Positions 52,317 to 62,141 of a stretch of 64,000 bases of DNA are shown piece after piece. The stretch is from Mastigocoleus testarum BC008 (GTDB lineage Bacteria; Cyanobacteriota; Cyanobacteriia; Cyanobacteriales; Nostocaceae). The first letter of the stretch is position 1; every line of letters begins with the position of its first letter. The notes beneath the pieces were generated by a model that had not been told where the DNA came from, ran no database searches, and saw nothing but the letters and a program-made list of their open reading frames with translations. The stretch is taken from NCBI RefSeq assembly GCF_001456025.1, contig NZ_LMTZ01000162.1:147694-211693 (forward strand), in the 5' to 3' direction. The translations under genes were made by a program, and so were the position numbers.

Positions 52317-52372
52317 ATTAATTCCATCTTTTGGAATAGCCGATCCAAGCAATATGAAATCTATCAGTAATG

Positions 52373-52615
52373 CTAGTTTTTTGTTTCATCCTTTGCAGCA
52401 CAAGGATTAGCACTATCTTTAGCCGCACAAGGATTAGCATTATCTTTTGCAGCACAGGGATTCGCGACATCTTTCGCAGCGCAAGGATTAGCACCCTCTT
52501 GTGTTGTCTCAGGATCACCAGTGGTTTTACCCGCACATGGGTTTGCACAAGCTCCAATAAATCCCAAGCTCAGCATAGAAACGGTAACGAGTGTAGCCAA
52601 ATATTTAGCTCTCAT
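52373..52615 (-). CDS. Small NPCA-repeat lipoprotein
   Basis: I choose ATG 52615 because AGGGAG lies 7 nt upstream and it starts a signal sequence (MRAKYLATLVTVSMLSLGFI) with lipobox IGAC. The in-frame start at 52681 would add 22 residues without a signal character. The mature 57 or so residues contain five NPCA motifs, four of them within ANPCAAKD octapeptide repeats. Regularly spaced Cys in a short exported lipoprotein suggest metal or redox binding; that is inference. I recall comparable short NPCA-rich proteins in cyanobacteria, but no function. It has its own terminator (52275-52316). Confidence 0.7.
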   Translation of the reverse strand: MRAKYLATLVTVSMLSLGFIGACANPCAGKTTGDPETTQEGANPCAAKDVANPCAAKDNANPCAAKDSANPCAAKDETKN

Positions 52616-52746
52616 ACAATCTCCCTTCAGCAAAAATTTCATTTCATGGTTTATACGAAGCTGAAGTGAAAATGGATTCACTTATTATTTTTTGTTGTCA
52701 ACTGTGGATCTACCGTTATCAATTCAATCTAAGTCAGCAAACGAAA

Positions 52747-53634
52747 TTACTCGTTAGTTAAAATTTTCTTAACTAATTCGGGTATCTGAGAAGGACGTTC
52801 TGCAACAGGAACTTTTGCTTTAGACAAAGCAGCTAGTTTATTTTTAGCAGTACCAAAGTCGGGATCGCGCCCTATGACTGCTGCTAAAGTTCCTGTTTGA
52901 CGCCAATGCTTTGCTGGTGGAACTTGAGTTCCTGCGATGTAAGCAACTACTGGTTTATCAATAGCTTCTTTAATATACTGAGCTGCAGCTTCTTCACTAC
53001 CTCCACCAGGTTGACCAACTAATACAATAGCTTCAGTTGAGTCATCTTCATCAAGAATCTGTAGCCATTGATTAAAAGATGAACCAACCACTGCATCGCT
53101 ACCAATACTGACGCTGATTGACTGTCCAATACCTGCTGTTGTTAATTCCCGCGCAACTTCATAGGTTAAAGTTGTACTGCGACTGATAATTCCAACCACA
53201 CCTGGAGTATAAAATTCTGCTGGTTGAGTTCCCAAAAGAATTTTACTTGGTACGATGATCCCCGGACTATTAGGACCCACGATTAAGGTTTCATTTGCCT
53301 CGGCTTTACGCACTAACTTCACCATATCCAGAGGTGGAACTCCAGGTGAAATAATAATAATTTGGCGGATACCTGAGGCGATCGCCTCTAATGCAGCGTC
53401 CAGTACTTGGTAAGAGTGTACGCAGATAATTGTTGTATCAACTACTCCAAATTCATCTACAACTTCTTCCACTAAATCAAACATTGGCAGATCGTATATT
53501 TCTTGTCCACCATATCCAGGATTCACTCCTGCTAATAGATTTGTGCCATATGCTTTCATTTGAGCAATATGAGATGCACATATGAATTCACTAAAACCCT
53601 GGATTAAAACTTTACTGTTTGGCGTTAAATTCAT
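52747..53634 (-). CDS. sucD: Succinyl-CoA ligase alpha-like protein without the phospho-histidine
   Basis: The 295-residue protein has the SucD fold. The N-terminal CoA-binding domain reads KVLIQGFSEFICASHIAQMK, GTNLLAGVNPGYGGQEIYDL. The ligase-CoA part has NSPGIIVPSKILLGTQPAEF, GVVGIISRSTTLTYEVAREL and SISVSIGSDAVVGSSFNQWL. In E. coli SucD the phosphorylated His lies in RMGHAGAI. Here the aligned segment is HWRQTGTL, with Gln at the His position. The partner Glu of GEIGG is Gln here (GQPGGG). The enzyme may therefore use a different mechanism or have lost activity. It follows the sucC-like gene, 525 nt downstream on the same strand. ATG 53634. Confidence 0.8.
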   Translation of the reverse strand: MNLTPNSKVLIQGFSEFICASHIAQMKAYGTNLLAGVNPGYGGQEIYDLPMFDLVEEVVDEFGVVDTTIICVHSYQVLDAALEAIASGIRQIIIISPGVPPLDMVKLVRKAEANETLIVGPNSPGIIVPSKILLGTQPAEFYTPGVVGIISRSTTLTYEVARELTTAGIGQSISVSIGSDAVVGSSFNQWLQILDEDDSTEAIVLVGQPGGGSEEAAAQYIKEAIDKPVVAYIAGTQVPPAKHWRQTGTLAAVIGRDPDFGTAKNKLAALSKAKVPVAERPSQIPELVKKILTNE

Positions 53635-54159
53635 AAGAGTTCGAATAAATTGGGCTACCCACTACCCCAGCCATTGGGAAAAGAAAATAAAATCAGCAAG
53701 CATGAATATAAAGTAGCAAATGAGGATCAATAATGTTCGTTTTTTCTACGATCTAAGATAAAGGGTTAAATATTAATGTTAACTAAAAATCAAACTAAAA
53801 ATCAAACTAAAAATCAAGGAAAAATTTCATACCTTATCAAATCAGAGGAATTAATTATCTCCGAAATTTTTATTCGTCGCGTTCGTGAAAAATAGAGATG
53901 TAATATATTACATCTCCAGAAATATTAGATTTCTAAAAAATTATCTTTGCTTTTACATTACACCAAATTCTTTTCCAATAAATAGAGATTGGCTTAATTA
54001 ATACCAAAGAGAAAAAGCTTAATAATAACCATGAATATAGAGAATAAAAATCCTACTTTACCTTTTGTTTTGTACCCAAAACTTATAATTCTCTTCGGTT
54101 AGATTTTATCTGAATTATTATTAAGTAATCATGGATATTCAGATGTCATGAGTACAACC
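53635..54159. other. Gap between the sucC-like and sucD-like genes
   Basis: This is AT-rich, non-coding DNA. It includes a tandem CAAACTAAAAAT repeat at about 53780-53820 and a perfect 22-nt palindrome at 53895-53916 (arms GAGATGTAATA and TATTACATCTC). The latter may be a hairpin between the two genes. Confidence 0.5.
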
Positions 54160-55383
54160 TTATAAACTTACAGAACTAGTTAATCTAACAGTTCTTTCCA
54201 CTGCTTCATCTAAATTTTCTACTACTGTTAAAGCTAAATTACGAGGAGTTTCTAATTCGGTTAAATATTTTCGGTCTGTCTTGTACTCAGAACCAGCGAG
54301 ACGAACAACTAAATGTGGTAAATTTCGAGAAGAAAGACCTTTATTCCCATTTAAACGCGTCATTGGTGGTTTAATTTGACTTTCAAAGTTTTGAATAAAT
54401 TTCTCGATTGCATGACTTACTCCTCCAGATGCAGGTATACTGCCCAGAAAATTAATTAAAATAACATGAGTCTTTTTGTCATTAGCCATCATATGCAGAG
54501 CAGTTTCAAGGCGCTCGCTAAAAGTAACCTTTGAGGTATCAATCGAAGAAGAATGGCGTAAATTTAAACAGGTTCCAGGTTTACCTCCTGCATTGCTAAC
54601 CGAATCTAAAGTAGTCATTAACGAACCTACACCATTACCAACGATCCCAACATTACCCGTCAAATACAGACCATTCCAAGTATTGAAATTAACATTTGCT
54701 TGGCGTGAATAAGACCGCTTAGTCATTTTCGCAGCCATGGTAACGATTTCCGGATGGCGAGCAATAGCTCGGTCGTTTACTCGCACATTACCATTAAGAG
54801 CCATAACCTGAGAGGAGCTACTCACGGCTAATGGGTTAATTTCTACTAGCTCTAAATCTTTTTCTGTAAATAATCGGTACATCTTTTCCAGGATTGCACT
54901 TACCGATTGCATGATTTTGCCCCGTAAACCCATTTTTAAGGCTAATCTTCGGGCATAAAATGGGGAAAAATCTTGATCCACCACCACATGTTGCATCTTA
55001 TTTTCTGAGTGCTCCCAATCTACATCGGGTTCGTTACATCCCAAAAGTACTGGTCTACACAAAGCAGTATCCAGAACTACAGCCAAATAAAACTCTTTAT
55101 GTACCTCGAATTTTGCTTCCGCAAGCAAGACATCCGGTAGTTCACCCAAAATTGGTAAATTAAAAATATTGTGTGCTGCTGCGATTGCATCAATAGTTGT
55201 CTCTACGAATCTGACTCCACCAGCTTTAGTACGTCTATCTCCATGAACTTGAGACTTTAAAACTATGGGATAGCGGATTTTCAATCTTTTTAAATCTGTA
55301 GGATGATCTATTCGTTGAGAAGGCAATACAGGTATGCCGATCATCCTAAACCATTCTTTAACTTGGAATTCCAACAAATCCAT
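54160..55383 (-). CDS. sucC: Succinyl-CoA ligase beta-like, ATP-grasp
   Basis: The 407-residue protein has an ATP-grasp N-terminal half (MDLLEFQVKEWFRMIGIPVL, YPIVLKSQVHGDRRTKAGGV, FEVHKEFYLAVVLD) and metal-binding LVEINPLAVSSSSQVMALNG. It also has a CoA-ligase C-terminal half (GLYLTGNVGIVGNGVGSLMT, TLDSVSNAGGKPGTCLNLRH and KTHVILINFLGSIPASGG). The overall order matches SucC, but several loops differ from E. coli. The conserved GNGAGLAM…D motif becomes GNGVGSLMTTLD. It is likely the partner of the SucD-like protein downstream. ATG 55383 starts the family N-terminus. Confidence 0.8.
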   Translation of the reverse strand: MDLLEFQVKEWFRMIGIPVLPSQRIDHPTDLKRLKIRYPIVLKSQVHGDRRTKAGGVRFVETTIDAIAAAHNIFNLPILGELPDVLLAEAKFEVHKEFYLAVVLDTALCRPVLLGCNEPDVDWEHSENKMQHVVVDQDFSPFYARRLALKMGLRGKIMQSVSAILEKMYRLFTEKDLELVEINPLAVSSSSQVMALNGNVRVNDRAIARHPEIVTMAAKMTKRSYSRQANVNFNTWNGLYLTGNVGIVGNGVGSLMTTLDSVSNAGGKPGTCLNLRHSSSIDTSKVTFSERLETALHMMANDKKTHVILINFLGSIPASGGVSHAIEKFIQNFESQIKPPMTRLNGNKGLSSRNLPHLVVRLAGSEYKTDRKYLTELETPRNLALTVVENLDEAVERTVRLTSSVSL

Positions 55384-56360
55384 TGATATACACCCTAATT
55401 TGCCGTTGACAAAGCTATTCTGCAGCTATCGGTAGTAATAGAAATGTTGCACCTTTAATTGCAGAATCTAGCTTTAGTTTGGCTATAAAAATAAGACTTC
55501 TACTTATTAATTCTATCTAATGTAGTAGTAATAGTAAATTAATTTTTATAGCCAACTATCTTTGTCCTATTACTAATATGTAATTTTTACATCGGTAGTT
55601 TTGCGACAGTTTTATCTCCAGCTTTGCGCGGAAAATGAAATATCATCTATTAATAAATAGAATTTTCATCATACAACATAAATGAATCACAAAAGATAAA
55701 ATTTAAGTTGAATTTTAGATACTGAAGTACACAGCTACAAAAATAAGAAATACTGAAAAATCATGATTTTTTCGAATTTAAATCATTTACTCAATGTATT
55801 TAAGTTTATTTTGGAATTAGTTTAAAAAAACTTGATTTGTTCTTTTGAATTTAAAATTCTAGATTGGAATAACAATTTACTAAACAAATATTTGTATTTA
55901 GTCTAAATATAAAACTCTAAGACATGGTTAAGGTTAAAGCATCTTAGCAGGGATAATGTTCTATCCCATAAAGTTGATAAATGTAAGTGTGGCTTTTTAC
56001 TCCTAGCTATCTGTCCACAATAGTTATGATTTAGAAAATTAAGATTAATTAAAAACTGTGTGTGATGAAAAATTTGACTTTGGGATTACTTTTATAGTTA
56101 TTTACAATTTTTTGTTGCACCTCTCATATTCATTCTAAAAATCAGTATCAACTTGGATTCATCATTTTTCAGGTAGCTATAGCTAGTTTGTAAAGCATAT
56201 GTTTTGGCTCAAATTAGGCTCAAAGCATCTCTCAGAAGATTTTTTGGTTGATGTATGAAATTTATGAAGGTTGCCTTCATAAGTTTAAATACTGAGTTTA
56301 TAGTGAAAAATAACTTACAAACTGTATAAATTGTGTTAGAAAATTGGTCGTTTGTGTTTT
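55384..56360. other. Long intergenic region, divergent promoters
   Basis: About 970 nt of very AT-rich sequence separates the minus-strand sucC-like gene from the plus-strand 628-aa gene. I see no ORF, RNA gene or strong hairpin. Both promoters must lie here. Confidence 0.4.
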
Positions 56361-58247
56361 ATGGCTGTGGTGGGTTCAACCGTGTATCTGCATTCAACCA
56401 ATACAGAAAGTTCATATTCTAAGTTCGAGGAAGAACAAAACCAGCAAAATCACTGTCTGGGATCGACCTCTGAAAAAGATTTGCAATTCCTGGCTCAGCT
56501 TTTGCAAGAATATTTACGCGCAGAAATTCCCTCTGGAGAATTTTTTCTAGTGAGATGTGCTTTTGAAAAGAAGCAAACAATGGTTTTAGTTGAACATCCG
56601 TCAGGAGTTAAGGTTGATGCTAAAGCAATTTTTACAGTAATAGAAGAAGCTTTAGAATCAGAGTTGAATTTGTCTCAACAGTATCTAGAACTGTTTATCA
56701 GGGTTGTGGGTGCAAAACTTCCCTATGCAAAATGTTCTTTAAAGTTTGAAATGAAAGAACCCGCAACTTTAAGTCGACAGAATTCCGGAGAAGATAACGA
56801 AGAAGCGATTTCCAGTAGTTCCTCTACTGCGGCTTTATCTTTCCCATCGATTGCTCCCTCATCTTCTGAATCAATTGAAGAACCAGAACCTGTTTTGAGA
56901 GATACGAGTGAAAATGAAATCGAAGTAGAAATATTAACATCTTCTCCATCTTCAAAGACTAAATTACCCCATAGAGGAACTTTAATTTGTGGAATTATGG
57001 GAATCGTCGGAATATTTGGAACTGCGGGCTATTTATTTAGTAGCCCTTGCGTTGTGTCAAAATGTTCTCAAATTCATACCGCAGAAATGTTGACACAAAA
57101 ATCGCCACTATTAGTAAGAGGTGCTGCTTCCGATTCTGATTTGGTGGTTCGACATAAAAAACTTAATCTTGCAATTAATTCGCTAAAAAAAATTCCCGGA
57201 ATTTCCCCTCAGTACAACCAAGCAAATGAATTAATTATTAATTTATCTCAAAAATCAGAACAAATTGAACAAGTATTGCAAGCCTTCCAAACAGCTAGGC
57301 AAGCAACCGAGGCAAACTGGGGTAAAATTAGTAATTTATCAGAACTCCAGAACAGACAGCAATTGTGGCGTAATGCGATCGCTCCATTAGAAACCATCAA
57401 CCTCAAGAGCGAACTATATAACGTTGTACAGCCAAAGCTAGCTGTGTATCGTAAAAACTTGAAAGTTGTAAATGAGCTATTATTCAGTGAGGAGAGATGG
57501 TTGAAAAAAATTAGAGATGCTTCATCTGTAGCAAAAGTAGCAAGTGTGCGACAAACACAAGCGAGTTCTTTAAAAGATTTACAAAAAGCTCAATCTACTT
57601 GGCAAATTGTTGTTAATGCCTTGAAACCAATACCCAAAACTAGTGTTGCATATTTTCAAGCGCAACAGAAGCTAGCAAAATATCAACCCAAACTTGTTGT
57701 AGCTCGTCAACGTACCAACAAAGAGTTAGCTGCTGCAAAATCCTACGAACAGATTCTCAGCGCCACAAATCAAGCTGAAAGCTATGAACGAAGTCATCAA
57801 TTGGAATTAGCTGTTGTGCAATGGAAACAGGCTTTAAATACCGCACAAAACATTGCAAGCAATACATCTTATTCACAAAAAACACAGTCTTTAGTAGAAC
57901 CTTTAACCGCAGCTCTTACCAAAGCACAACGAAGATTAAAAATTTATACCGAGCAGGAAAAAACTCTTAACGACTTAGAAAGAACTTGTTCTGGTGAAGT
58001 TATAGTTTGCGAATACACTTTTAATAACAAACAAATTGTGGTTAGGGTTACCAGTGAGTACGAGCAAGCATTAGAGCAACGCTTAATCGACGCTAGTCTT
58101 CAGGGAGATTCTGAACCGATCGCCAGTGTCAACGGTCATCTGCAAATGTTACAGCAAGCTTTAGAAGCAATCAGTATCAATGCTAAATCCTCACTTCTTG
58201 TTTATGATGCTCAAGGTAATGTGATTCAAGAATCAAAAATTCACTAA
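56361..58247 (+). CDS. Unknown membrane-anchored coiled-coil protein
   Basis: The protein has about 628 residues from ATG 56361 (MAVVGSTVYLHS; the TTG at 56352 is possible but weaker). An N-terminal cytoplasmic part of about 135 residues (FLAQLLQEYLRAEIPSGEFF, LVRCAFEKKQTMVLVEHPSG) is followed by an acidic Ser/Glu linker and one membrane helix (TLICGIMGIVGIFGTAGYLF, about 210-230). The far side has two cysteines and a long helical region of three similar segments (KKIPGISPQYNQA, KPIPKTSVAYFQAQ), then a C-terminal beta domain (VVRVTSEYEQALEQRLIDAS). I do not recognise the family. It resembles the fragment at 2-352 in layout. Function unknown. Confidence 0.65.
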   Translation: MAVVGSTVYLHSTNTESSYSKFEEEQNQQNHCLGSTSEKDLQFLAQLLQEYLRAEIPSGEFFLVRCAFEKKQTMVLVEHPSGVKVDAKAIFTVIEEALESELNLSQQYLELFIRVVGAKLPYAKCSLKFEMKEPATLSRQNSGEDNEEAISSSSSTAALSFPSIAPSSSESIEEPEPVLRDTSENEIEVEILTSSPSSKTKLPHRGTLICGIMGIVGIFGTAGYLFSSPCVVSKCSQIHTAEMLTQKSPLLVRGAASDSDLVVRHKKLNLAINSLKKIPGISPQYNQANELIINLSQKSEQIEQVLQAFQTARQATEANWGKISNLSELQNRQQLWRNAIAPLETINLKSELYNVVQPKLAVYRKNLKVVNELLFSEERWLKKIRDASSVAKVASVRQTQASSLKDLQKAQSTWQIVVNALKPIPKTSVAYFQAQQKLAKYQPKLVVARQRTNKELAAAKSYEQILSATNQAESYERSHQLELAVVQWKQALNTAQNIASNTSYSQKTQSLVEPLTAALTKAQRRLKIYTEQEKTLNDLERTCSGEVIVCEYTFNNKQIVVRVTSEYEQALEQRLIDASLQGDSEPIASVNGHLQMLQQALEAISINAKSSLLVYDAQGNVIQESKIH

Positions 58248-58251
58248 AGGA

Positions 58252-58400
<149 letters not shown>

Positions 58401-58544
58401 ACCAATTACCATATGGCTAATGTCACGCTAGAGCCTACGGCGTCGGCAAAGCCTCTGACTAACGTCACGCTTCGCTTTCGCTAATGCTAACGCCGTTAGG
58501 CGCGGGCGTATACCAATTACCCATTACCAATTACCAATTACCAA

Positions 58545-59321
58545 TTACCTAACAACCAACTGTGCTGCCGAATTAAAAGACTGACGACAAATTCCCCAAG
58601 TTACCAACAAAGAGGTCAGTAAATTAGTAAAAGCGATCGCAAACACGATTAAAATTTGGTAAGATGCTGCCTCACGGGGATTGACTCCACTAAGTAATTG
58701 TCCGGAGAAGAATGTTGGTATTGCAATCATCGCAATAATTGTCATCTGATTAATACTAGGAATTAACCCAGCACGAATTGCTTCTTGACGATATTGTCGA
58801 ATTGCTTGTTGAGGAGATGCACCCAAACTCAAATGGGTTTCAATTTCTTGCTGGCTAGAATTAATCGTTTTTACAAGTCTTTCTCCTGCTATTGCTGCTG
58901 CATTCATTGCACTGGCTAAAATCATCCCAGCAATAGGAATCAAGTATTGGGGCTCAAACCATACCTTTGGTTGAATTATCAGTAAATTAATATACATAAT
59001 AGCCACAGTGCTACTAAAAAGCATTGAAACCCATACCAAAGGAAGCATAAAGGGATTTTTTTGTTCGATGCGATTGCGTGCGATAATTGCCGCAATTGAA
59101 AGCATTACTGCTAACATCGCCAAAACAGCCCACATACTATGCAAAGTGAATACAATATCCAAAATGTATCCCAGCACCACTACCTGGAGAAGAGTTCTAC
59201 CAGTTGCGATCGCAAATTTTAGTTCTAACCCTAATTTTTCCCAAGCAGATAGGGCTATAACTATCCCCATTAATGCTAATGCGCTAACTAAGTCCGCAAA
59301 AGTGAGTTGAATAATATTCAT
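58545..59321 (-). CDS. fetB: FetB-type (UPF0014) ABC transporter permease
   Basis: The protein has 258 residues from ATG 59321 (MNIIQLTFADLVSALALMGI); the upstream TTG at 59372 adds no family sequence. It matches the UPF0014/FetB family of about 260-residue, seven-helix permeases: KFAIATGRTLLQVVVLGYIL, IPIAGMILASAMNAAAIAGE, LSLGASPQQAIRQYRQEAIR and IPTFFSGQLLSGVNPREAAS. With FetA, E. coli FetB is linked to iron export and resistance to oxidative stress. No ATPase gene is adjacent here, so the substrate is inferred by family only. The STRR and AATTACC repeats abut its stop codon. Confidence 0.85.
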   Translation of the reverse strand: MNIIQLTFADLVSALALMGIVIALSAWEKLGLELKFAIATGRTLLQVVVLGYILDIVFTLHSMWAVLAMLAVMLSIAAIIARNRIEQKNPFMLPLVWVSMLFSSTVAIMYINLLIIQPKVWFEPQYLIPIAGMILASAMNAAAIAGERLVKTINSSQQEIETHLSLGASPQQAIRQYRQEAIRAGLIPSINQMTIIAMIAIPTFFSGQLLSGVNPREAASYQILIVFAIAFTNLLTSLLVTWGICRQSFNSAAQLVVR

Positions 59322-59656
59322 TATTTGACTCGAATCAGTAATAACCAAAGATAGTGATGGGTAATGATGCAAAAAATCCCACCTAATCTATTCGACCAAT
59401 TTTTAAACTCCTTGCTTTCAAAAAGCTTAATGGCCTAATATTGGCAAATATTTTCAGCTTAAAGTAGCAATCATATCAATTGCGTTTACAATAACATACC
59501 ATGCAAAAGCAAGTAAAAATGCTTGGGCAAATAGTATTAAAGACGACAGCTTTTTACTCCTTCTATGATGAAAAATGCCATTATTCCAAATTGATTGGCC
59601 TAAATTAAATATTGGTAAATACTGGTATCTATCTTTCTAAACACACATAAAAATTT

Positions 59657-60781
59657 ATGATTCAAACTGTAAAATCTATCCCTGCTTTTGACATTAAACA
59701 ACAGTATGCTGCTATGGAAGCAGAAATAAGTGCAGCTGTCCTCGAGGTTTTAGCTTCCGGTCGCTATATTGGCGGTCCGCTCGTTGAAGGTTTTGAGGAA
59801 CAGTTTGCTACTTATCATGGTGTCTCTGAATGTATCGCTTGCAACTCTGGTACTGATGCTCTTTATCTAGCCTTACGTGCATTCGATATTGGTGCAGGTG
59901 ACGAAGTAATTACAGTTCCTTTTACCTTTATTGCTACATCCGAAACTATTAGTAGTGCGGGGGCGCAACCAGTTTTCGTTGATATAGATCCTGCCACATT
60001 TAACCTCGATCTACAGCAAGTTGAAGCTGCAATTACACCTAAAACAAAAGCTATTATCCCGGTTCATTTGTTTGGACAACCGGTTGATATGACTAAATTA
60101 ATGGATTTAGCTACTAAGCATAATTTAGTTGTAATTGAAGACTGCGCTCAATCTACAGGAGCAACTTGGGGCGAACAAAAAGTCGGAAGTATCGGACAAG
60201 TAGGTTGCTTTAGCTTTTATCCCACCAAAAATCTTGGTGCTTGTGGTGATGGAGGTGCAATAACTACTAGCGATCACGAAATTTCGAAAAAGCTAAGAGT
60301 ACTCAAGGACCACGGTCAAAAATCCAAATATCACTATGAGTATATAGGTGTTAATAGTCGCTTAGATACAATTCAAGCAGCTATTTTGCAAATTAAACTG
60401 CGTTATTTAGATATTTGGAACAAACAGAGACAAAGAATAGCATATCGTTACCATCAGCAACTTTCACAGGTCCCCGGTATTATTACTCCACAACAATTGG
60501 CAGGAGGACAAGGAGTATGGAACCAATACACAATTCGAGTACTCGATAATAAACGCGACTTAGTAAGGGAAAAATTACAAGAACGAGGTGTAAATACAAT
60601 GATTTACTATCCTCGTCCTTTGCATTTACAAGAAGTTTATGCACACTTGGGTTATCAAATCTCTTCATTACCAGTTTCTGAAGAAGTTTGCAATCAAGTT
60701 GTATCTTTACCTATGTTTCCAGAGCTTTCTGAAGAACAACAAGATCGAGTGATTCGCAGCTTAAAAGAAATTATGGGTTAG
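59657..60781 (+). CDS. DegT/DnrJ/EryC1/StrS-family aminotransferase
   Basis: The 374-residue protein is a PLP-dependent sugar aminotransferase. It transaminates a nucleotide-linked keto sugar, generally for polysaccharide or glycan synthesis. Visible motifs are the N-terminal PAFDIKQQYAAMEAEISAAV, the PLP pocket CIACNSGTDALYLALRAF and GAGDEVITVPFTFIATSETI, VIEDCAQSTGA with the conserved Asp, and the Schiff-base Lys in SFYPTKNLGACGDGG. The C-terminus has GVNTMIYYPRPLHLQEVYAH and LPMFPELSEEQ. Full length, ATG 59657. No other glycan genes are adjacent, so the exact sugar is not known. Confidence 0.92.
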   Translation: MIQTVKSIPAFDIKQQYAAMEAEISAAVLEVLASGRYIGGPLVEGFEEQFATYHGVSECIACNSGTDALYLALRAFDIGAGDEVITVPFTFIATSETISSAGAQPVFVDIDPATFNLDLQQVEAAITPKTKAIIPVHLFGQPVDMTKLMDLATKHNLVVIEDCAQSTGATWGEQKVGSIGQVGCFSFYPTKNLGACGDGGAITTSDHEISKKLRVLKDHGQKSKYHYEYIGVNSRLDTIQAAILQIKLRYLDIWNKQRQRIAYRYHQQLSQVPGIITPQQLAGGQGVWNQYTIRVLDNKRDLVREKLQERGVNTMIYYPRPLHLQEVYAHLGYQISSLPVSEEVCNQVVSLPMFPELSEEQQDRVIRSLKEIMG

Positions 60782-60944
60782 AAGTGACCCGTCTGAGAAA
60801 ACCGCCCGCCTAATGCAGCAAGCTGTAGAGCTTAAGGTGGCGCAAGCTGCTCGCTCATAGGAGCGGATTGGGGTTTGGGATAAGGAATAAGGTAGTTAAA
60901 GAAAAGAAAATATTTACCAATGATAATCATCCATTAACAATTAC

Positions 60945-61230
60945 CTAATCCCTACTCCCCAATCGAGATGGTAAAGATTGAATTTCATTGAGCCAAATTG
61001 ATTGCTGGGGTACAGGGATAGAAATTCCTGCTTCGTCAAAGGCAATTTTGACGCGACGCCTGTATTCTCTGGCGACCTCCCACTGCTTTAAAGGTTGGGT
61101 TTTGATCCACACCCGAATGGTTACACCTCTGTCACCAAAATTCTCTATTCCTAAAACTTCGGGAGTATCAAGAATGCGTTAACTCCATTCTTGGTCTTTT
61201 GCCATATTTAAACCAAAAGCTAGAGTTTTC
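60945..61230 (-). pseudogene. MscS-family mechanosensitive channel C-terminal fragment
   Basis: On the minus strand the frame reads AFGLNMAKDQEWS, a TAA stop, then RILDTPEVLGIENFGDRGVT, IRVWIKTQPLKQWEVAREYR, RRVKIAFDEAGISIPVPQQS. This is the cytosolic C-terminal domain of small-conductance mechanosensitive channels. The membrane part and N-terminus are absent and an in-frame stop interrupts the remainder. It is a decayed, truncated gene. The segment then ends at a normal stop near 60945. Confidence 0.8.
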
Positions 61231-61331
61231 TTGAAATTTAAAGAAACTCAAACTGAATGAGTAAAACTTATATTAGTTGTAAATATCAGGTTAATATTCA
61301 ACAATATTTTGCGGTCTGTATTTATAATACT

Positions 61332-61511
61332 ATAGGACTTACGCATTGACATAATGAGAAAAATATGAAGCATGTATTTTAGGCATTAAACATCAATTTT
61401 CCGATACCTTTTACGCAATTACTTTAATCATGGAGTTATTGAAAATAGTCTGAAACAACGTATTCTCGTTACTTTAAATTAGTATTTTTGTACTATACGT
61501 AAGTCCTATAC
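61332..61511. mobile_element. MITE-like element with TATAGGACTTACG ends
   Basis: Perfect 13-bp inverted repeats TATAGGACTTACG and CGTAAGTCCTATA bound about 180 nt of AT-rich non-coding DNA. TAGGACTTACGCA ends are found on cyanobacterial insertion sequences, so this is likely an internally deleted relative. It lies between the MscS relic and the Trypco1 gene. Confidence 0.7.
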
Positions 61512-61709
61512 TAGGAGAAAGATAGATCGAACTGGTGCATCTAAGACAGAAATAATATATAGGCGAAAAAAATATTTGCTGTTATTGCCTTTGCAGACCG
61601 TAGGTAATGAATATCTGTAATTTATTCTGACCTATATTTATTGGTGCTTTAGTTCAGTAACTAAAAGTGAGTTAAAGCCATAGCAGTTCAAATCATATAC
61701 ATAAATCCT

Positions 61710-62129
61710 ATGTCATCAGAAAATTCTTCCCCAGACAAAATTTGGATCATTACTGAAGAAATATCGGAAACATCACCCACCGATGAAAAATCTACCTATA
61801 GAGGTGCTAGAGGAAGTGATGATACAGGAGGATACCTTGGTGCGGAAACCAATGAGAAAAAAATAGTTTTTGATACACCGACAGGGAAAAAATTAGCTAT
61901 TACCAGACGCCCTGTAGAAGTAAGTAAACTTAAAGAAGAAATGAGAGGGTTTCTGCAAGCAATGAGGGAAATGCTGGATGAAGCAGAAACATCAAATTCC
62001 AAAATACAACTTGATGAAGTAGAGTTATCTGTGGAAATTAATGGGGAAGGAAAAATCAACTTGTTTGGAATTGGTGGGGGAAAAGCTGGAGGTAAAGGAG
62101 GAATGACCTTTAAGTTTAAGCGGAAATAA
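61710..62129 (+). CDS. Trypco1-like (CU044_2847 family) protein
   Basis: The 139-residue protein has an acidic N-terminus, a core (KKIVFDTPTGKKLAITRRPV, KLKEEMRGFLQAMREMLDEA, IQLDEVELSVEINGEGKINL) and a Gly-rich end (GIGGGKAGGKGGMTFKFKRK), the pattern of Trypco1/CU044_2847 proteins. These small proteins are coupled to trypsin-, caspase- or other effector genes in bacterial conflict systems. Here the caspase-like gene begins 12 nt downstream, matching that association. ATG 61710. The exact role (sensor, adaptor or regulator of the peptidase) is inferred. Confidence 0.8.
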   Translation: MSSENSSPDKIWIITEEISETSPTDEKSTYRGARGSDDTGGYLGAETNEKKIVFDTPTGKKLAITRRPVEVSKLKEEMRGFLQAMREMLDEAETSNSKIQLDEVELSVEINGEGKINLFGIGGGKAGGKGGMTFKFKRK

Positions 62130-62141
62130 TCGACGAAACAG

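Noticed and set aside
60988..61182. 64-codon plus-strand ORF downstream of the aminotransferase
   Set aside because: It is antisense to the MscS relic, whose minus-strand reading gives clear channel sequence.
61332..61511. Small RNA or riboswitch suggested by the paired ends
   Set aside because: The pairing arms are 13 bp and about 150 nt apart with AT-rich non-structured DNA between. Terminal inverted repeats of a MITE explain it better.
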